Below, in pieces: positions 55,757-64,000 of a stretch of DNA of 64,000 nucleotides. Positions within the stretch are counted from its first letter, which is position 1, and each line of letters starts with the position of its first letter. This stretch comes from Photorhabdus khanii NC19 (GTDB taxonomy: Bacteria > Pseudomonadota > Gammaproteobacteria > Enterobacterales > Enterobacteriaceae): positions 227,859-291,858 of the forward strand of contig NZ_AYSJ01000013.1 of the NCBI RefSeq assembly GCF_000517265.1, in the 5' to 3' direction. The notes under the pieces are model-generated. The model made no database searches. It worked only from the letters and a program-made list of their open reading frames with translations, and was not told where the DNA came from. Both the position numbers and the translations under genes were made by a program.

Positions 55757-57453
55757 TTATGAAATTTTAATCCAAGGGTAAGCATCAGATGTTTCAGCGC
55801 CATCTGGTGCGGTGCCCCTATTCCACCATTTAGCTTCCCAGTTTTGGTCCTTCCAACTGACTCTATCACCAGCCTGATATTCCTTATTTGCATCCCATGT
55901 CGGGTAATCACCGCCCTTACCTTGATCACCCGGATCAACATCAATGCCTTTAAAATAGAATGGTGTCATATCTATTTTTTTCGTGACTAACTCACAACTA
56001 AGACCTTCCCTGGCGGCATTAACTAATAAGCCTCGGTCCTGATCCGCAGTCCATGTAAATATTCCTCCCAGATTCTTTTCCAGTGCATATTGAGCTTTGG
56101 CTTTAACAGAACGAGGGGTATCAATAGAAATGAACAACTTGCTCTCCTTATTATAGAGATAATCAGCATCTGCTATATCATCAGTACAAAAATAAAAATT
56201 ATTTCTCCCCTTTTTACCTTCCAAATCCAGATAATTATATATAGTGTCGTACCATTCTGTTGTTCCTGATTCAAATGAACCGGTTGTCGTAATTTTCGGT
56301 TCCTTTTTCGGAATATAGCCCGGATCATAACTGCCGGATAATGGCGAGTAACTATCAATAACCGCATTTCTGGCATTACGTGAGTATGCAGCATAACCAA
56401 TATTAATTACAGATGCAGGAACACCGATACTCAGTAAATATTCAACCGCTTTTTCTACACTATTTTCACCTCCAGGATAATCACGAAGATTCGTGTGATG
56501 CATCAATTTTTCGGCCCACGGAGTACCAAAGAAATCATAGGTCATAACATTAATACCATATAGTCCAACCTCTAATAATTCTGGTATTTTTGATTTCTCC
56601 ATTTTTTCTGGCACTGCGGAACAGGCTATACTTATTTTTACATCCGATCGCCCCGCTTCTTTAAAAGCAGCGGTTAAGTCTCGAATTAAACTAACATAAT
56701 AATCGCCATCGTCTGGAGCATAAATATTACCGTCATTCCCGGCAACACCTGGGTATTCCCAGTCAATATCAATTTCGGTGAACATAGGGAAACGTCGGAA
56801 TATATCAACCAGACTCGAACAGAAATAGGATTTCAGTGTTTCGTCTCTGACCATATTATAAAAGCCATTACTCATGGTCCAACCACCGACACTGAATGAC
56901 ATAATAAGGTCATGGCCCTGGGCTTTTGCAGCCTGTTGAATCTTAGCCAATCCACCTAATACGCCCATACTTTTAGATTGATCGAAATCCCTTGGCATTT
57001 GGATATCCTGCCAACCAGAATAAGTGCAATTCTGATAAGACTGGCAATCCCCCCAGGCATCTGTAAATGTGACTTCACCGTTATTGGTGCGGGCAAATAG
57101 TGGTGCTTGCTCTTTAATTTGCTGCTTCTTTTCACCCTCATCACCTAATATTCCACAGAAACCAATAACTAATTTATCATACGCAAAAGGATTATCTAAA
57201 AGGTGCTGTAAATCTATTCCTCTACCACGACTGGCGGGATCTTGATTTCCTTGTAATCTGCCATCATATTGCGACCAATCTGTATAATAGCCAAAAACTT
57301 TAGGCTTATTTTGTGTATCATATTTATTATAAACCGGTAATAAAACCCTCCCCGATGTGTAACTGAAATTTATTGTTTCAGTTGATGGATTGAAATTGTC
57401 TATTTTATAAGATTGTTCACTAAGAGAATCTGTCTTGATTATTTTTGACATAA
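55757..57453 (-). CDS. GH18 chitinase with C-terminal chitin-binding domain
   Basis: About 565 residues from ATG 57453, which has AGGTGA upstream; the longer frame adds eight residues. The GH18 barrel includes MSFSVGGWTMSNGF and the catalytic EIDIDWEYPG (D228, D230, acid E232), plus GVMTYDFFG-like NVMTYDFFGTPW. The last 50 residues (YPTWDANKEYQAGDRVSWKD, WEAKWWNRGTAPD) form a CBM5/12 chitin-binding domain. There is no Sec signal. I recall that non-classically exported chitinases of this kind occur in Photorhabdus and in the Yersinia entomophaga Tc complex, but no Tc gene is nearby here. It hydrolyses chitin. Confidence 0.92.
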
Positions 57454-57861
57454 AATCACCTCGACTAGATATCAATTTATTTTTCGATGAACATTCAAAT
57501 TATTTTACTTCGTGTGGTAACACAATTATATTCTAGCTTGTATTCTTAGGAAAACAAATAATTGCTATTTGTTTGATTGTCAATGATCAACCTAATTTTA
57601 TGTCAACACATTGAACATTATCATCTCTTTATTATAATGTGGTAAAACCAAAAACAATAATATCAAATCGAAAATATATTACATCTTTATTGTTACAATC
57701 ACCAATATTAATGAATATTTGTAAATTAATTTTTACGATTAATTTATTTTGATTTTATTCTCAAGTGACTATTTTTTTATTTTATATCTATACTAACTTG
57801 TATCATTAAGGGTATTTGTTTCTTTAATTTATTATTATCACTCTTATATATGGAGATTAAA
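57454..57861. other. AT-rich divergent promoter region between chitinase and stlA
   Basis: About 400 bases without a gene serve the two divergent genes. It contains the TyrR-box-like site described separately and several A/T tracts. No other repeat or RNA is seen. Confidence 0.6.
57720..57737. promoter_or_regulatory. TyrR-box-like site upstream of stlA
   Basis: TGTAAA, six bases, TTTACG fits the TyrR consensus TGTAAA-N6-TTTACA with one mismatch; the invariant G (57721) and C (57736) are both present. It lies about 125 bases before the stlA start. TyrR is reported to activate stlA in Photorhabdus, so the site is biologically expected. Direct binding here is inferred. Confidence 0.55.
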
Positions 57862-59460
57862 ATGAAATCTAAAGATGTTCAGCCAACCATTATTATTAAT
57901 AATAATAACGTTATTGCTCTGGAAGACATCTATAATATTGCTATAAAACAAAAAAAAGTAGAAATATCAAAGGATATCATTGAGCTTTTGAGCCGTGGTC
58001 GTGAAAAATTAGAGGAAAAATTAAATTCTGGCGAGGTCATATACGGGATTAATACAGGATTTGGCGGGAATGCTAACTTAGTTGTGCCATTTGATAAGAT
58101 CTCAGAACATCAAAAAAATCTGCTGACTTTTCTCTCTGCCGGCACCGGGGACTTTATGTCCAAAACTTGTATTAAAGCGTCACAATTCACTATGTTACTT
58201 TCCGTTTGCAAAGGTTGGTCTGCAACCAGACCCATTGTTGCTCAAACGATAGCCGATCATATTAATCATGATATTGTTCCTCTGGTTCCTCGTTATGGTT
58301 CCGTCGGCGCAAGCGGTGATTTGATTCCATTATCTTATATTGCACGCGCATTATGTGGTATTGGTAAAGTGTATTATATGGGAGAAGAAATTAGTGCGGC
58401 TGAAGCAATTAAACATGCCGGGTTGACGCCATTATCATTACAAGCCAAAGAAGGCCTTGCCCTCATTAATGGCACCCGGGTAATGTCAGGCATCAGCGCA
58501 GTTGCTGTTATTAAACTGGAAAAACTATTTAAAGCATCAATTTCTGCTATTGCCCTGGCTGTTGAAGCATTACTTGCATCTCATGAACATTATGATGCCC
58601 GAATTCAGCAAGTAAAAAATCATCCCGGTCAGAAAGCCGTAGCGAGTACATTGCGTAATTTATTGGCAGGCTCGACTCAGGTTGATTTATTATCAGGGAT
58701 TAAAGAACAAGCAAATAAAGTTTGTCGTCACCAGGAAGTCACCCAACTAAATGATACCTTACAGGAGGTTTATTCAATTCGTTGTGCACCACAAATATTA
58801 GGTGTAGTACCAGAATCTTTAGCCACAGCCCGAAAAATATTAGAGCGGGAAGTCATCTCTGCGAATGATAACCCACTGATCGATCCAGAAAATGGCGATG
58901 TTCTGCATGGCGGGAACTTTATGGGGCAATATGTCGCCCGGACAATGGATGCGTTAAAACTGGATATCGCTTTAGTCGCCAATCACCTCCATGCAATTGT
59001 GGCACTTATGATGGATAACCGTTTTTCCCGTGGGTTACCCAATTCACTTAGCCCAACTCCCGGCATGTATCAAGGTTTTAAAGGCGTCCAGCTTTCTCAA
59101 ACTGCTTTAGTTGCTGCAATCCGTCATGATTGTGCTGCATCTGGTATTCATACTCTCGCTACAGAGCAATATAACCAGGATATTGTCAGTTTGGGATTAC
59201 ATGCGGCACAAGATGTTTTAGAAATGGAGCAGAAATTACGCAATATTGTATCAATGACAATTTTGATCGTTTGTCAGGCAATTTATCTCCGTGGCAATAT
59301 TAGTCAAATTGCGCCTGAAACAGCGAAATTTTACCATGCGGTACGTGAAATCAGCCCTCCCCTGGTCACTGATCGTGCATTAGATGAGGATATAATTCGC
59401 ATTGCAGATGCAATTATTAATGATCAACTCCCACTGCCAGAGATTATTCTGGAAGAGTAA
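57862..59460 (+). CDS. stlA: Phenylalanine ammonia-lyase StlA
   Basis: At 532 residues this matches the Photorhabdus StlA sequence as I remember it almost throughout (VQPTIIIN, LNSGEVIYGINTGFGGNANL). The MIO prosthetic group forms from A150-S151-G152 in GSVGASGDLIPL. It converts L-phenylalanine to trans-cinnamate, the first step toward isopropylstilbene, an antibiotic and nematode signal. The start is the ATG at 57862 because GGAGA lies five bases upstream; an ATG at 57850 would add four residues. It is monocistronic and divergent from the chitinase gene. Confidence 0.95.
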   Translation: MKSKDVQPTIIINNNNVIALEDIYNIAIKQKKVEISKDIIELLSRGREKLEEKLNSGEVIYGINTGFGGNANLVVPFDKISEHQKNLLTFLSAGTGDFMSKTCIKASQFTMLLSVCKGWSATRPIVAQTIADHINHDIVPLVPRYGSVGASGDLIPLSYIARALCGIGKVYYMGEEISAAEAIKHAGLTPLSLQAKEGLALINGTRVMSGISAVAVIKLEKLFKASISAIALAVEALLASHEHYDARIQQVKNHPGQKAVASTLRNLLAGSTQVDLLSGIKEQANKVCRHQEVTQLNDTLQEVYSIRCAPQILGVVPESLATARKILEREVISANDNPLIDPENGDVLHGGNFMGQYVARTMDALKLDIALVANHLHAIVALMMDNRFSRGLPNSLSPTPGMYQGFKGVQLSQTALVAAIRHDCAASGIHTLATEQYNQDIVSLGLHAAQDVLEMEQKLRNIVSMTILIVCQAIYLRGNISQIAPETAKFYHAVREISPPLVTDRALDEDIIRIADAIINDQLPLPEIILEE

Positions 59461-59557
59461 AAAGAAAATGACTGAAAATTTTCAGTGATCTCTTGACTAA
59501 AAATGCAGAACCCCATTTACTGCAATAAAAATAGTATTAGTACACAAGGGGTTTTGT

Positions 59558-60307
59558 ATGATTATCTTTGTAACAGGAGCAACATCAGGTTTTGGTGAAG
59601 CGATCACCCGAAAATTCATTCAAAATGGCGCTAAAGTTATTGGGGCTGGCCGCCGTAAGGCACGGTTAGAAAACTTAAAAGTTGAACTGGGTGATGATTT
59701 TTACGCGGTTCAACTTGATGTGACTGATCAGGCTGCTATCAGCCAGGTTATACAACAATTGCCAGAATCACTTCGTAATATTGATGTTTTAGTTAATAAC
59801 GCAGGTTTGGCGCTTGGATTAGAACCCGCGTATCTGGCTAACCAAAGTGACTGGGAAATAATGATTGATACCAACGCTAAAGGCGTTGTGAATATGACCC
59901 GTGCCCTGCTGCCTGAAATGGTGGAAAAAAATCATGGGCATATTATTAATATCGGTTCTACTGCTGCGAATTGGCCATATTCAGGTGGGAATGTTTATGG
60001 CGCAACTAAAGCCTTCGTCAAACAGTTTAGTCTGGGCTTACGGGCAGATTTACAAGGGAAAAATATCCGTGTCACTGATATAGAACCCGGTTTAGTTGGC
60101 GGTACCGAGTTTTCTTTAGTCCGCTTTAAAGGTGACAATAATAAAGTGAATAAAACCTACGATGGAACTCAGGCATTAACAGCTGAAGATGTCGCAGAAG
60201 CCGTTTTTTGGGTTGCCAACTTACCTGTACATGTCAACATTAATACATTGGAAATGATGCCGGTTTGTCAGTCATTTGCCGGACTTAGTGTGCATAGAAA
60301 TATATAA
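59558..60307 (+). CDS. ydfG: Short-chain dehydrogenase, YdfG-like (NADP-dependent 3-hydroxy acid dehydrogenase)
   Basis: The 249-residue SDR has GATSGFGEA (cofactor loop), NNAGLALG, the catalytic Ser in INIGSTAANWPYSG and YGATK with the Tyr-Lys pair. GRRKARL after the second strand suggests NADP preference. The sequence matches E. coli YdfG, which oxidises 3-hydroxy acids and serine and reduces malonic semialdehyde. It is 97 bases behind stlA; a 16-base palindrome (59471-59486) lies between them. Confidence 0.9.
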   Translation: MIIFVTGATSGFGEAITRKFIQNGAKVIGAGRRKARLENLKVELGDDFYAVQLDVTDQAAISQVIQQLPESLRNIDVLVNNAGLALGLEPAYLANQSDWEIMIDTNAKGVVNMTRALLPEMVEKNHGHIINIGSTAANWPYSGGNVYGATKAFVKQFSLGLRADLQGKNIRVTDIEPGLVGGTEFSLVRFKGDNNKVNKTYDGTQALTAEDVAEAVFWVANLPVHVNINTLEMMPVCQSFAGLSVHRNI

Positions 60308-60423
60308 TCACATTCTTCTTGATAATTTGTTGAATATCTTCATGCTATCTTATAATTTATCTATCTGATAATTTCCTATTGTGCCATCGAGTTTGGCTCC
60401 ACTCTCTTTCAAGAGGATAAAAG

Positions 60424-60786
60424 ATGAATTTTTGTAATTCTTTGATATTAAAAGCTATGCCCGCTATCGCGCTGGTCATTCCTTTGCTATGGCAAGCGCC
60501 GGCACTGGCGGCAACCTGCTCTTCCGGGGGAACCTGCGTCACAGTAAATGGCAACGGAGATACTGCGCTAAGTAAAGAAGCGGCCCGTCAAAGTAAAGAA
60601 CAATGGGATGAAACCAAGAATCTTCGTACCAAAGTTAATAAACGTGCCGAGAAGGAATTTGATAAGTTCGATAAAGCGATTGACGCTCGCGATGCATGTA
60701 TGAAAAGCACCAATATCAATGCTTATTGGGAACCCAATACCGAACGTTGCTTAGACAGCAATACTGGTATGCCTATCAGACCGTAA
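60424..60786 (+). CDS. ynfB: YnfB-like periplasmic protein (UPF0482/DUF1283)
   Basis: The 120-residue protein has a Sec signal peptide (about 1-29, ending ALA) and mature sequence [40 protein letters not shown], with two cysteine pairs. It matches enterobacterial YnfB, of unknown function. ydfG-ynfB-ynfD adjacency is also a known enterobacterial pattern. It is followed 15 bases on by the ynfD-like gene. Confidence 0.85.
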   Translation: MNFCNSLILKAMPAIALVIPLLWQAPALAATCSSGGTCVTVNGNGDTALSKEAARQSKEQWDETKNLRTKVNKRAEKEFDKFDKAIDARDACMKSTNINAYWEPNTERCLDSNTGMPIRP

Positions 60787-60801
60787 TATAAGGTGATGAT
60801 A

Positions 60802-61080
60802 ATGAAGATGAAAAAAGCACTTTTATTCAGTGCGTTGCTCGTTACTGTATCTCCATTTGCGCTTGCTGCACAAGCTTCATGCGAAAGCGTGAAAGAGCAG
60901 ATTACTCAGAAAATTATCCATAATGGTGTGCCGGAATCTGGCTTTAAATTGGAAATTATTCCTAATGACCAAACCGAACAAGCCGGTGGTAAGATCGTTG
61001 GTCATTGTGAAAATAATACCAAAAAGATTGTGTATACCCGGCAAGGGAGCCAATCAACAAACCCGTCAGTCACAGAATAA
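60802..61080 (+). CDS. ynfD: YnfD-like periplasmic protein (DUF1161)
   Basis: About 92 residues with a Sec signal peptide (MKMKKALLFSALLVTV... ending LAA). The mature part SCESVKEQITQKIIHNGVPE and IIPNDQTEQAGGKIVGHCEN is the DUF1161 pattern with two cysteines. Function is unknown. Several start codons are possible; the ATG at 60802 leaves suitable spacing behind AAGG. Confidence 0.85.
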   Translation: MKMKKALLFSALLVTVSPFALAAQASCESVKEQITQKIIHNGVPESGFKLEIIPNDQTEQAGGKIVGHCENNTKKIVYTRQGSQSTNPSVTE

Positions 61081-61435
61081 ACTTTTATTGTTTTTCTGGG
61101 GGATACGCGGAATTCAGAGAAAATATTACGCAAATATTTTCCAATCTAAATAAATAGAGGTCGAGGCTATACGCCTTCGACCTCTATTGTTAAATATTTT
61201 ATTTTATAAAAATCAAGTTGGTAGTTTAAAATAGTAAATATTATAAGTGATTTTATCACTAGAAAAATTATATATGTCAAAAAAATGACAAACAGGACAG
61301 CTTTCTTTTTTGATTGACGTAAAAAACATCTATTTTTAATAAAGTTTCAACTTACATCACACAAATATAATAATTTTCGTTCTAATATCTCCCTAACCAA
61401 TTGATATCGATAACATTATAATGCGAGAGTGTATC
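61081..61435. other. Intergenic region with a terminator-like stem-loop
   Basis: A stem-loop at 61153-61188 (AATAGAGGTCG... pairing with TCGACCTCTATT, one bulge) likely ends the ynfB-ynfD transcript. The remainder is AT-rich and should hold the promoter of the dehydrogenase at 61436. I see no other gene. Confidence 0.6.
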
Positions 61436-62464
61436 ATGAAGGCATTAGTATTAGAAAAAGCGGGTCAGATTTCAATTCAAGACTGGGAAACCACCGAAAT
61501 ATTGGGTGAAAATGATGTTGAGATAAAAATTCATTCTGTGGGGATTTGCGGCAGCGATGTGCATTATTACCAATACGGGCGTATTGGGCCATTTGTTGTC
61601 GAAAAGCCGATGATCCTCGGGCACGAAGCATCAGGTGTAATCACAGCGGTAGGTAAAAAGGTGACTCACTTAAAAATGGGTGATCGTGTCTGTATGGAGC
61701 CTGGCATTCCTAATCTGCAATCACCACAATCACGGGCAGGTATTTATAACTTAGATCCAGAAGTCCGTTTTTGGGCGACTCCCCCTATTGATGGCTGCTT
61801 ACGTGAAAGCGTTATTCACCCAGCAGCATTTACGTTCAAATTACCTGACAATGTCAGTTTTGCCGAAGGTGCAATGGTTGAGCCATTAGCTATCGGTATG
61901 CAAGCCGCCACAAAAGCAGAAATTAAACCAGGAGATATCGCATTAGTTGTTGGTGCCGGCACTATCGGAATTGTGACTGCACTGGCTGCATTAGCCGGTG
62001 GTTGTTCTGATGTCATTATTTGTGATGTATTTGATGAAAAACTAGAAATTGCAAAACAGTATCCAGGTCTTCACCCTGTTAATAGCAAAGTACTTGCTGA
62101 GAAAGTTAACGCATTAACCGATGGTAATGGCGTCAATATTCTATTTGAATGTAGTGGTGCAAAACCCGTCGTTGCGACTATTTCAGATCACATTGCACCA
62201 GGTGGAACCGCTGTTCTGGTTGGTATGCCTATCGATCCGGTACCACTTGATATTGTCTCTGCTCAAGCTAAAGAGATCACATTTAAAACCATTTTCCGCT
62301 ACGCAAATATGTATCCTCGTACTATCCGTTTACTTAGCTCTGGCAAGCTCAATGTAACCCCCCTATTGTCCGCAACCTATAAATTTAAAAACAGCGTTCA
62401 GGCTTACGAGCGAGCCGCTGAGGGCCGTCCGACAGATATCAAAATTATGTTGGAAATGGAGTAA
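61436..62464 (+). CDS. Zinc-dependent sorbitol/xylitol dehydrogenase
   Basis: About 342 residues from ATG 61436. Medium-chain dehydrogenase with catalytic zinc ligands in [13 protein letters not shown] and GHEASGV, a Rossmann fold at [16 protein letters not shown], and [11 protein letters not shown] as in sorbitol and xylitol dehydrogenases. The four cysteines of the structural zinc lobe are missing ([15 protein letters not shown] in their place), as in several polyol dehydrogenases. It oxidises a polyol to a ketose with NAD. A truncated xylulokinase follows three bases on, so the ancestral pathway was probably xylitol to xylulose 5-phosphate. Confidence 0.88.
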   Translation: MKALVLEKAGQISIQDWETTEILGENDVEIKIHSVGICGSDVHYYQYGRIGPFVVEKPMILGHEASGVITAVGKKVTHLKMGDRVCMEPGIPNLQSPQSRAGIYNLDPEVRFWATPPIDGCLRESVIHPAAFTFKLPDNVSFAEGAMVEPLAIGMQAATKAEIKPGDIALVVGAGTIGIVTALAALAGGCSDVIICDVFDEKLEIAKQYPGLHPVNSKVLAEKVNALTDGNGVNILFECSGAKPVVATISDHIAPGGTAVLVGMPIDPVPLDIVSAQAKEITFKTIFRYANMYPRTIRLLSSGKLNVTPLLSATYKFKNSVQAYERAAEGRPTDIKIMLEME

Positions 62465-62467
62465 CAC

Positions 62468-62671
62468 ATGGCGCTCTACGCTAGTATTGATTGCGGTACA
62501 CAAAGTACTAAGGTCATTATTGTCGATAGCCAAAAAGCGCATATTTTGGGTGAAGGCGGTTCACCTCACCCAATAATTAGCGATTCAAACGGCCGTCATG
62601 AACAGCTGACTCACTGGTGGACAGAAGCATTGGAAAGTGCCTTTTCCCAAGCGATTGAGCAAGCAGGATGA
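62468..62671 (+). pseudogene. xylB: Truncated xylulokinase-like FGGY kinase
   Basis: Only 67 residues: MALYASIDCGTQSTKVIIVD, the ATP-binding start of FGGY kinases, then HPIISDSNGRHEQLTHWWTE and a stop. Family members are about 480-500 residues. No continuation is found in other frames downstream before the PI-PLC gene, so most of the gene has been deleted. It sits as the second gene of the dehydrogenase operon. Confidence 0.8.
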
Positions 62672-62760
62672 AAAGTGCTCATTAACTATATTTGCGAGGA
62701 GTATAATCTTGATGTTCTTACCGGATCATAACATGCTCTCAACTCTTTTCGGTCAGGCTT

Positions 62761-63702
62761 TTACACAATGTCACCTGTAATATTATTGCAGGAAATTATG
62801 GTCTTCATATCATTTTCGTTGAATATATCAATATGATCGGTCGCCAATATACCGTAGTATTGAGTACTCGTTGATTTTAAATAATCTAATAATTTTTTTC
62901 TCATCTCTTTGGCAATATGTTCAATTGACTCATTAGCATCATCTCTATTATGTGCATTGAGCCCATTGAAATAAAAACCAGAATAGTTAGCGGCATAAGC
63001 ACTAGATGCACTATCTAATTGGTCCTTAACTAATTTCCATTTTTTAGAGACATTATTTTCACTATCAAAATCTTGCTTCCGTATATCATCCCACTGAATT
63101 CCAGCTAGCGTTTTCACATTCGAAATGATAGTGATTTTATTTCTCACCGCCCCCAAGCTAACATTAGCTCCGCTGGGATTAAAATACATTGAACTACGAT
63201 ATTCACCATATTTACCATCGAATATATTCATGAACTCCTGATTAGAAGCGGTAGAATGTTCTTGTTTTATCCTCATTAAAATTGTCTCTGACGGATTATC
63301 CCTCAAAAATGCAAGACACTGGTTCATAACGTCATCGAAATTAATTTTTTCATCTATTGGGCCATGATACATTTGGAAAGAGCCTTTCTTAACACAACAT
63401 CGTATATCAAGATAACGAGCTCCCATTCTAAGTTGAGCGGCTAGATTGTATGTCTGACATTTTCCAAAGACAAAGTCCGATCTTCTAGCACATGAGTTGT
63501 GCGTCCCAAATATTGTCATATTAGCCAATGGCTGGGAATTTGGAACGGCTTTCATCCAATTATGGAACGAGAAAGTCGGTAACACTTTGATTTTTATATA
63601 TCCAGGATCACCGAAGGTAGCGTGGGGACTTGTGGTGCATGAAATTGTATATTCACCAGGCACCACGAAATTTTCGGATTCGGTTTCTTTTTTGTTTGGC
63701 AT
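62761..63702 (-). CDS. Phosphatidylinositol-specific phospholipase C-like (PI-PLC X domain) protein
   Basis: The 313-residue protein has FGTHNSCARR (H68), GARYLDIRCC (D99, R101) and FQMYHGPID (H113), matching the two catalytic histidines and active-site Asp/Arg of bacterial PI-PLC. The N-terminal 45 residues (VPGEYTISCTTSPHATFGDP) form a small beta-rich extension and no Sec signal is present. It would cleave phosphatidylinositol or release GPI-anchored proteins of eukaryotic hosts. The export route is unknown. Confidence 0.85.
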   Translation of the reverse strand: MPNKKETESENFVVPGEYTISCTTSPHATFGDPGYIKIKVLPTFSFHNWMKAVPNSQPLANMTIFGTHNSCARRSDFVFGKCQTYNLAAQLRMGARYLDIRCCVKKGSFQMYHGPIDEKINFDDVMNQCLAFLRDNPSETILMRIKQEHSTASNQEFMNIFDGKYGEYRSSMYFNPSGANVSLGAVRNKITIISNVKTLAGIQWDDIRKQDFDSENNVSKKWKLVKDQLDSASSAYAANYSGFYFNGLNAHNRDDANESIEHIAKEMRKKLLDYLKSTSTQYYGILATDHIDIFNENDMKTIISCNNITGDIV

Positions 63703-63932
63703 ATATATCCTTTGTCATATTTGCTGACGCTGGATTTCTCCAGCCTTGTACTGTTCTATATGAAATACCCAATATATCACGCGCTATATTCTTGCTACCA
63801 GTAATCAGGCTTAATTTCTGCCGAGGGTGTCGCAAAAGCTAAAAATACGCTTTCTATACCTGAACCCTACAGGACGGCAAAGTGGAATTTGAAATGTATG
63901 ATTAATAATATCGTATGGCAATGGATTGATGG
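63703..63932. other. Upstream region of the PI-PLC gene
   Basis: About 230 bases without a gene I can support. A 60-codon minus-strand frame overlapping 63653-63835 (NIARDILGISYRTVQGWRNP) hints at a helix-turn-helix but has no family I can name. Confidence 0.4.
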
Positions 63933-63967
63933 AAAACCTCACTTTTTTTAAAAGTGAGGTTTTCTTA
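63933..63967 (+). terminator. Strong intrinsic terminator near the window end
   Basis: AAAACCTCACTTTT (63933-63946) pairs exactly with AAAAGTGAGGTTTT (63950-63963) around three T bases, followed by CTTATTA. No plus-strand gene ends just before it, so it may belong to a decayed gene or act in both directions for a gene beyond the window. Confidence 0.75.
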
Positions 63968-64000
63968 TTAAATTTTCAAACATCACAGTCAAAATATTTG

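Noticed and set aside
59471-59486. Perfect 16-base palindrome ACTGAAAATTTTCAGT between stlA and ydfG as terminator
   Set aside because: It has no loop and no T run, and is AT-rich enough to be weak; it may be an operator but there is no support.
63653-63835. 60-codon minus-strand frame with a helix-turn-helix-like stretch
   Set aside because: It overlaps the start of the PI-PLC gene in another frame and has no recognisable family or ribosome-binding site.
1-64000. CRISPR arrays, tRNA or rRNA genes
   Set aside because: I read through the intergenic regions and saw no regularly spaced repeats and no recognisable tRNA or rRNA sequence; a tRNA or CRISPR finder was not available to confirm this.

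Overview
The window is from a Photorhabdus-like enteric bacterium (insect pathogen, nematode symbiont). The strongest marker is a 532-residue phenylalanine ammonia-lyase at 57862-59460 that I recognise as StlA, which supplies cinnamate for Photorhabdus stilbene synthesis. A family I.3 lipase, an Mcf-type giant insecticidal toxin, GH18 chitinase and endoglycosidase genes, an EhpR-type phenazine-resistance gene and many broken mobile and toxin-antitoxin genes fit the same lifestyle. Species cannot be named from the sequence alone.

Layout. 1-1.4 kb: IS982-like and IS110-like transposase fragments abut each other, followed by a 25-bp perfect palindrome and an AraC-type regulator that looks cut off at its 5' end. 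1.5-10.4 kb: secreted lipase, class A beta-lactamase with a twin-arginine signal, a Phd/VapC-type toxin-antitoxin pair, a 46-residue putative peptide precursor coupled to a JmjC/cupin oxygenase, HipBA, a Tn3-type 38-bp terminal repeat, and ehpR. 11-29.7 kb: a complete type VI secretion cluster in one direction, with all thirteen tss genes plus PAAR and one accessory gene. 29.8-35.3 kb: a MASE1 membrane protein, a NarL/EvgA-type response regulator and a BvgS/EvgS-type hybrid kinase. 35.4-36.6 kb: a graveyard of Tn3 transposase, MazEF, nucleoside deaminase and serine-recombinase fragments. 36.6-48.4 kb: a class II HDAC-like deacetylase, a small hypothetical gene, the 2925-residue GC-rich Mcf-like toxin and a Tat-exported bicupin of the oxalate decarboxylase family. 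49-53.1 kb: AraC/tail-fibre-assembly chimera, PhzF-like protein, VOC remnant, class III aminotransferase, broken ParDE and a 274-bp MITE-like inverted-repeat element. 53.2-57.5 kb: P1-family peptidase, EndoF-like GH18 and chitinase, all on the minus strand. 57.9-64 kb: stlA with an upstream TyrR-box-like site, an SDR gene, ynfB- and ynfD-like periplasmic proteins, a sorbitol/xylitol dehydrogenase followed by a truncated xylulokinase, and a PI-PLC-type phospholipase.

How they fit together. Several genes act outside the cell or on other organisms: lipase, T6SS, Mcf-like toxin, chitinase, endoglycosidase, PI-PLC. Others protect or signal: beta-lactamase, EhpR and the phosphorelay. The least explained part is the two-gene unit at 6298-7732, a small Cys/Arg/His-ending peptide coupled to an HxD...H oxygenase, which I propose as a candidate RiPP-type system. 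All names rest on reading the translated sequence and remembered family features; no database search was run.
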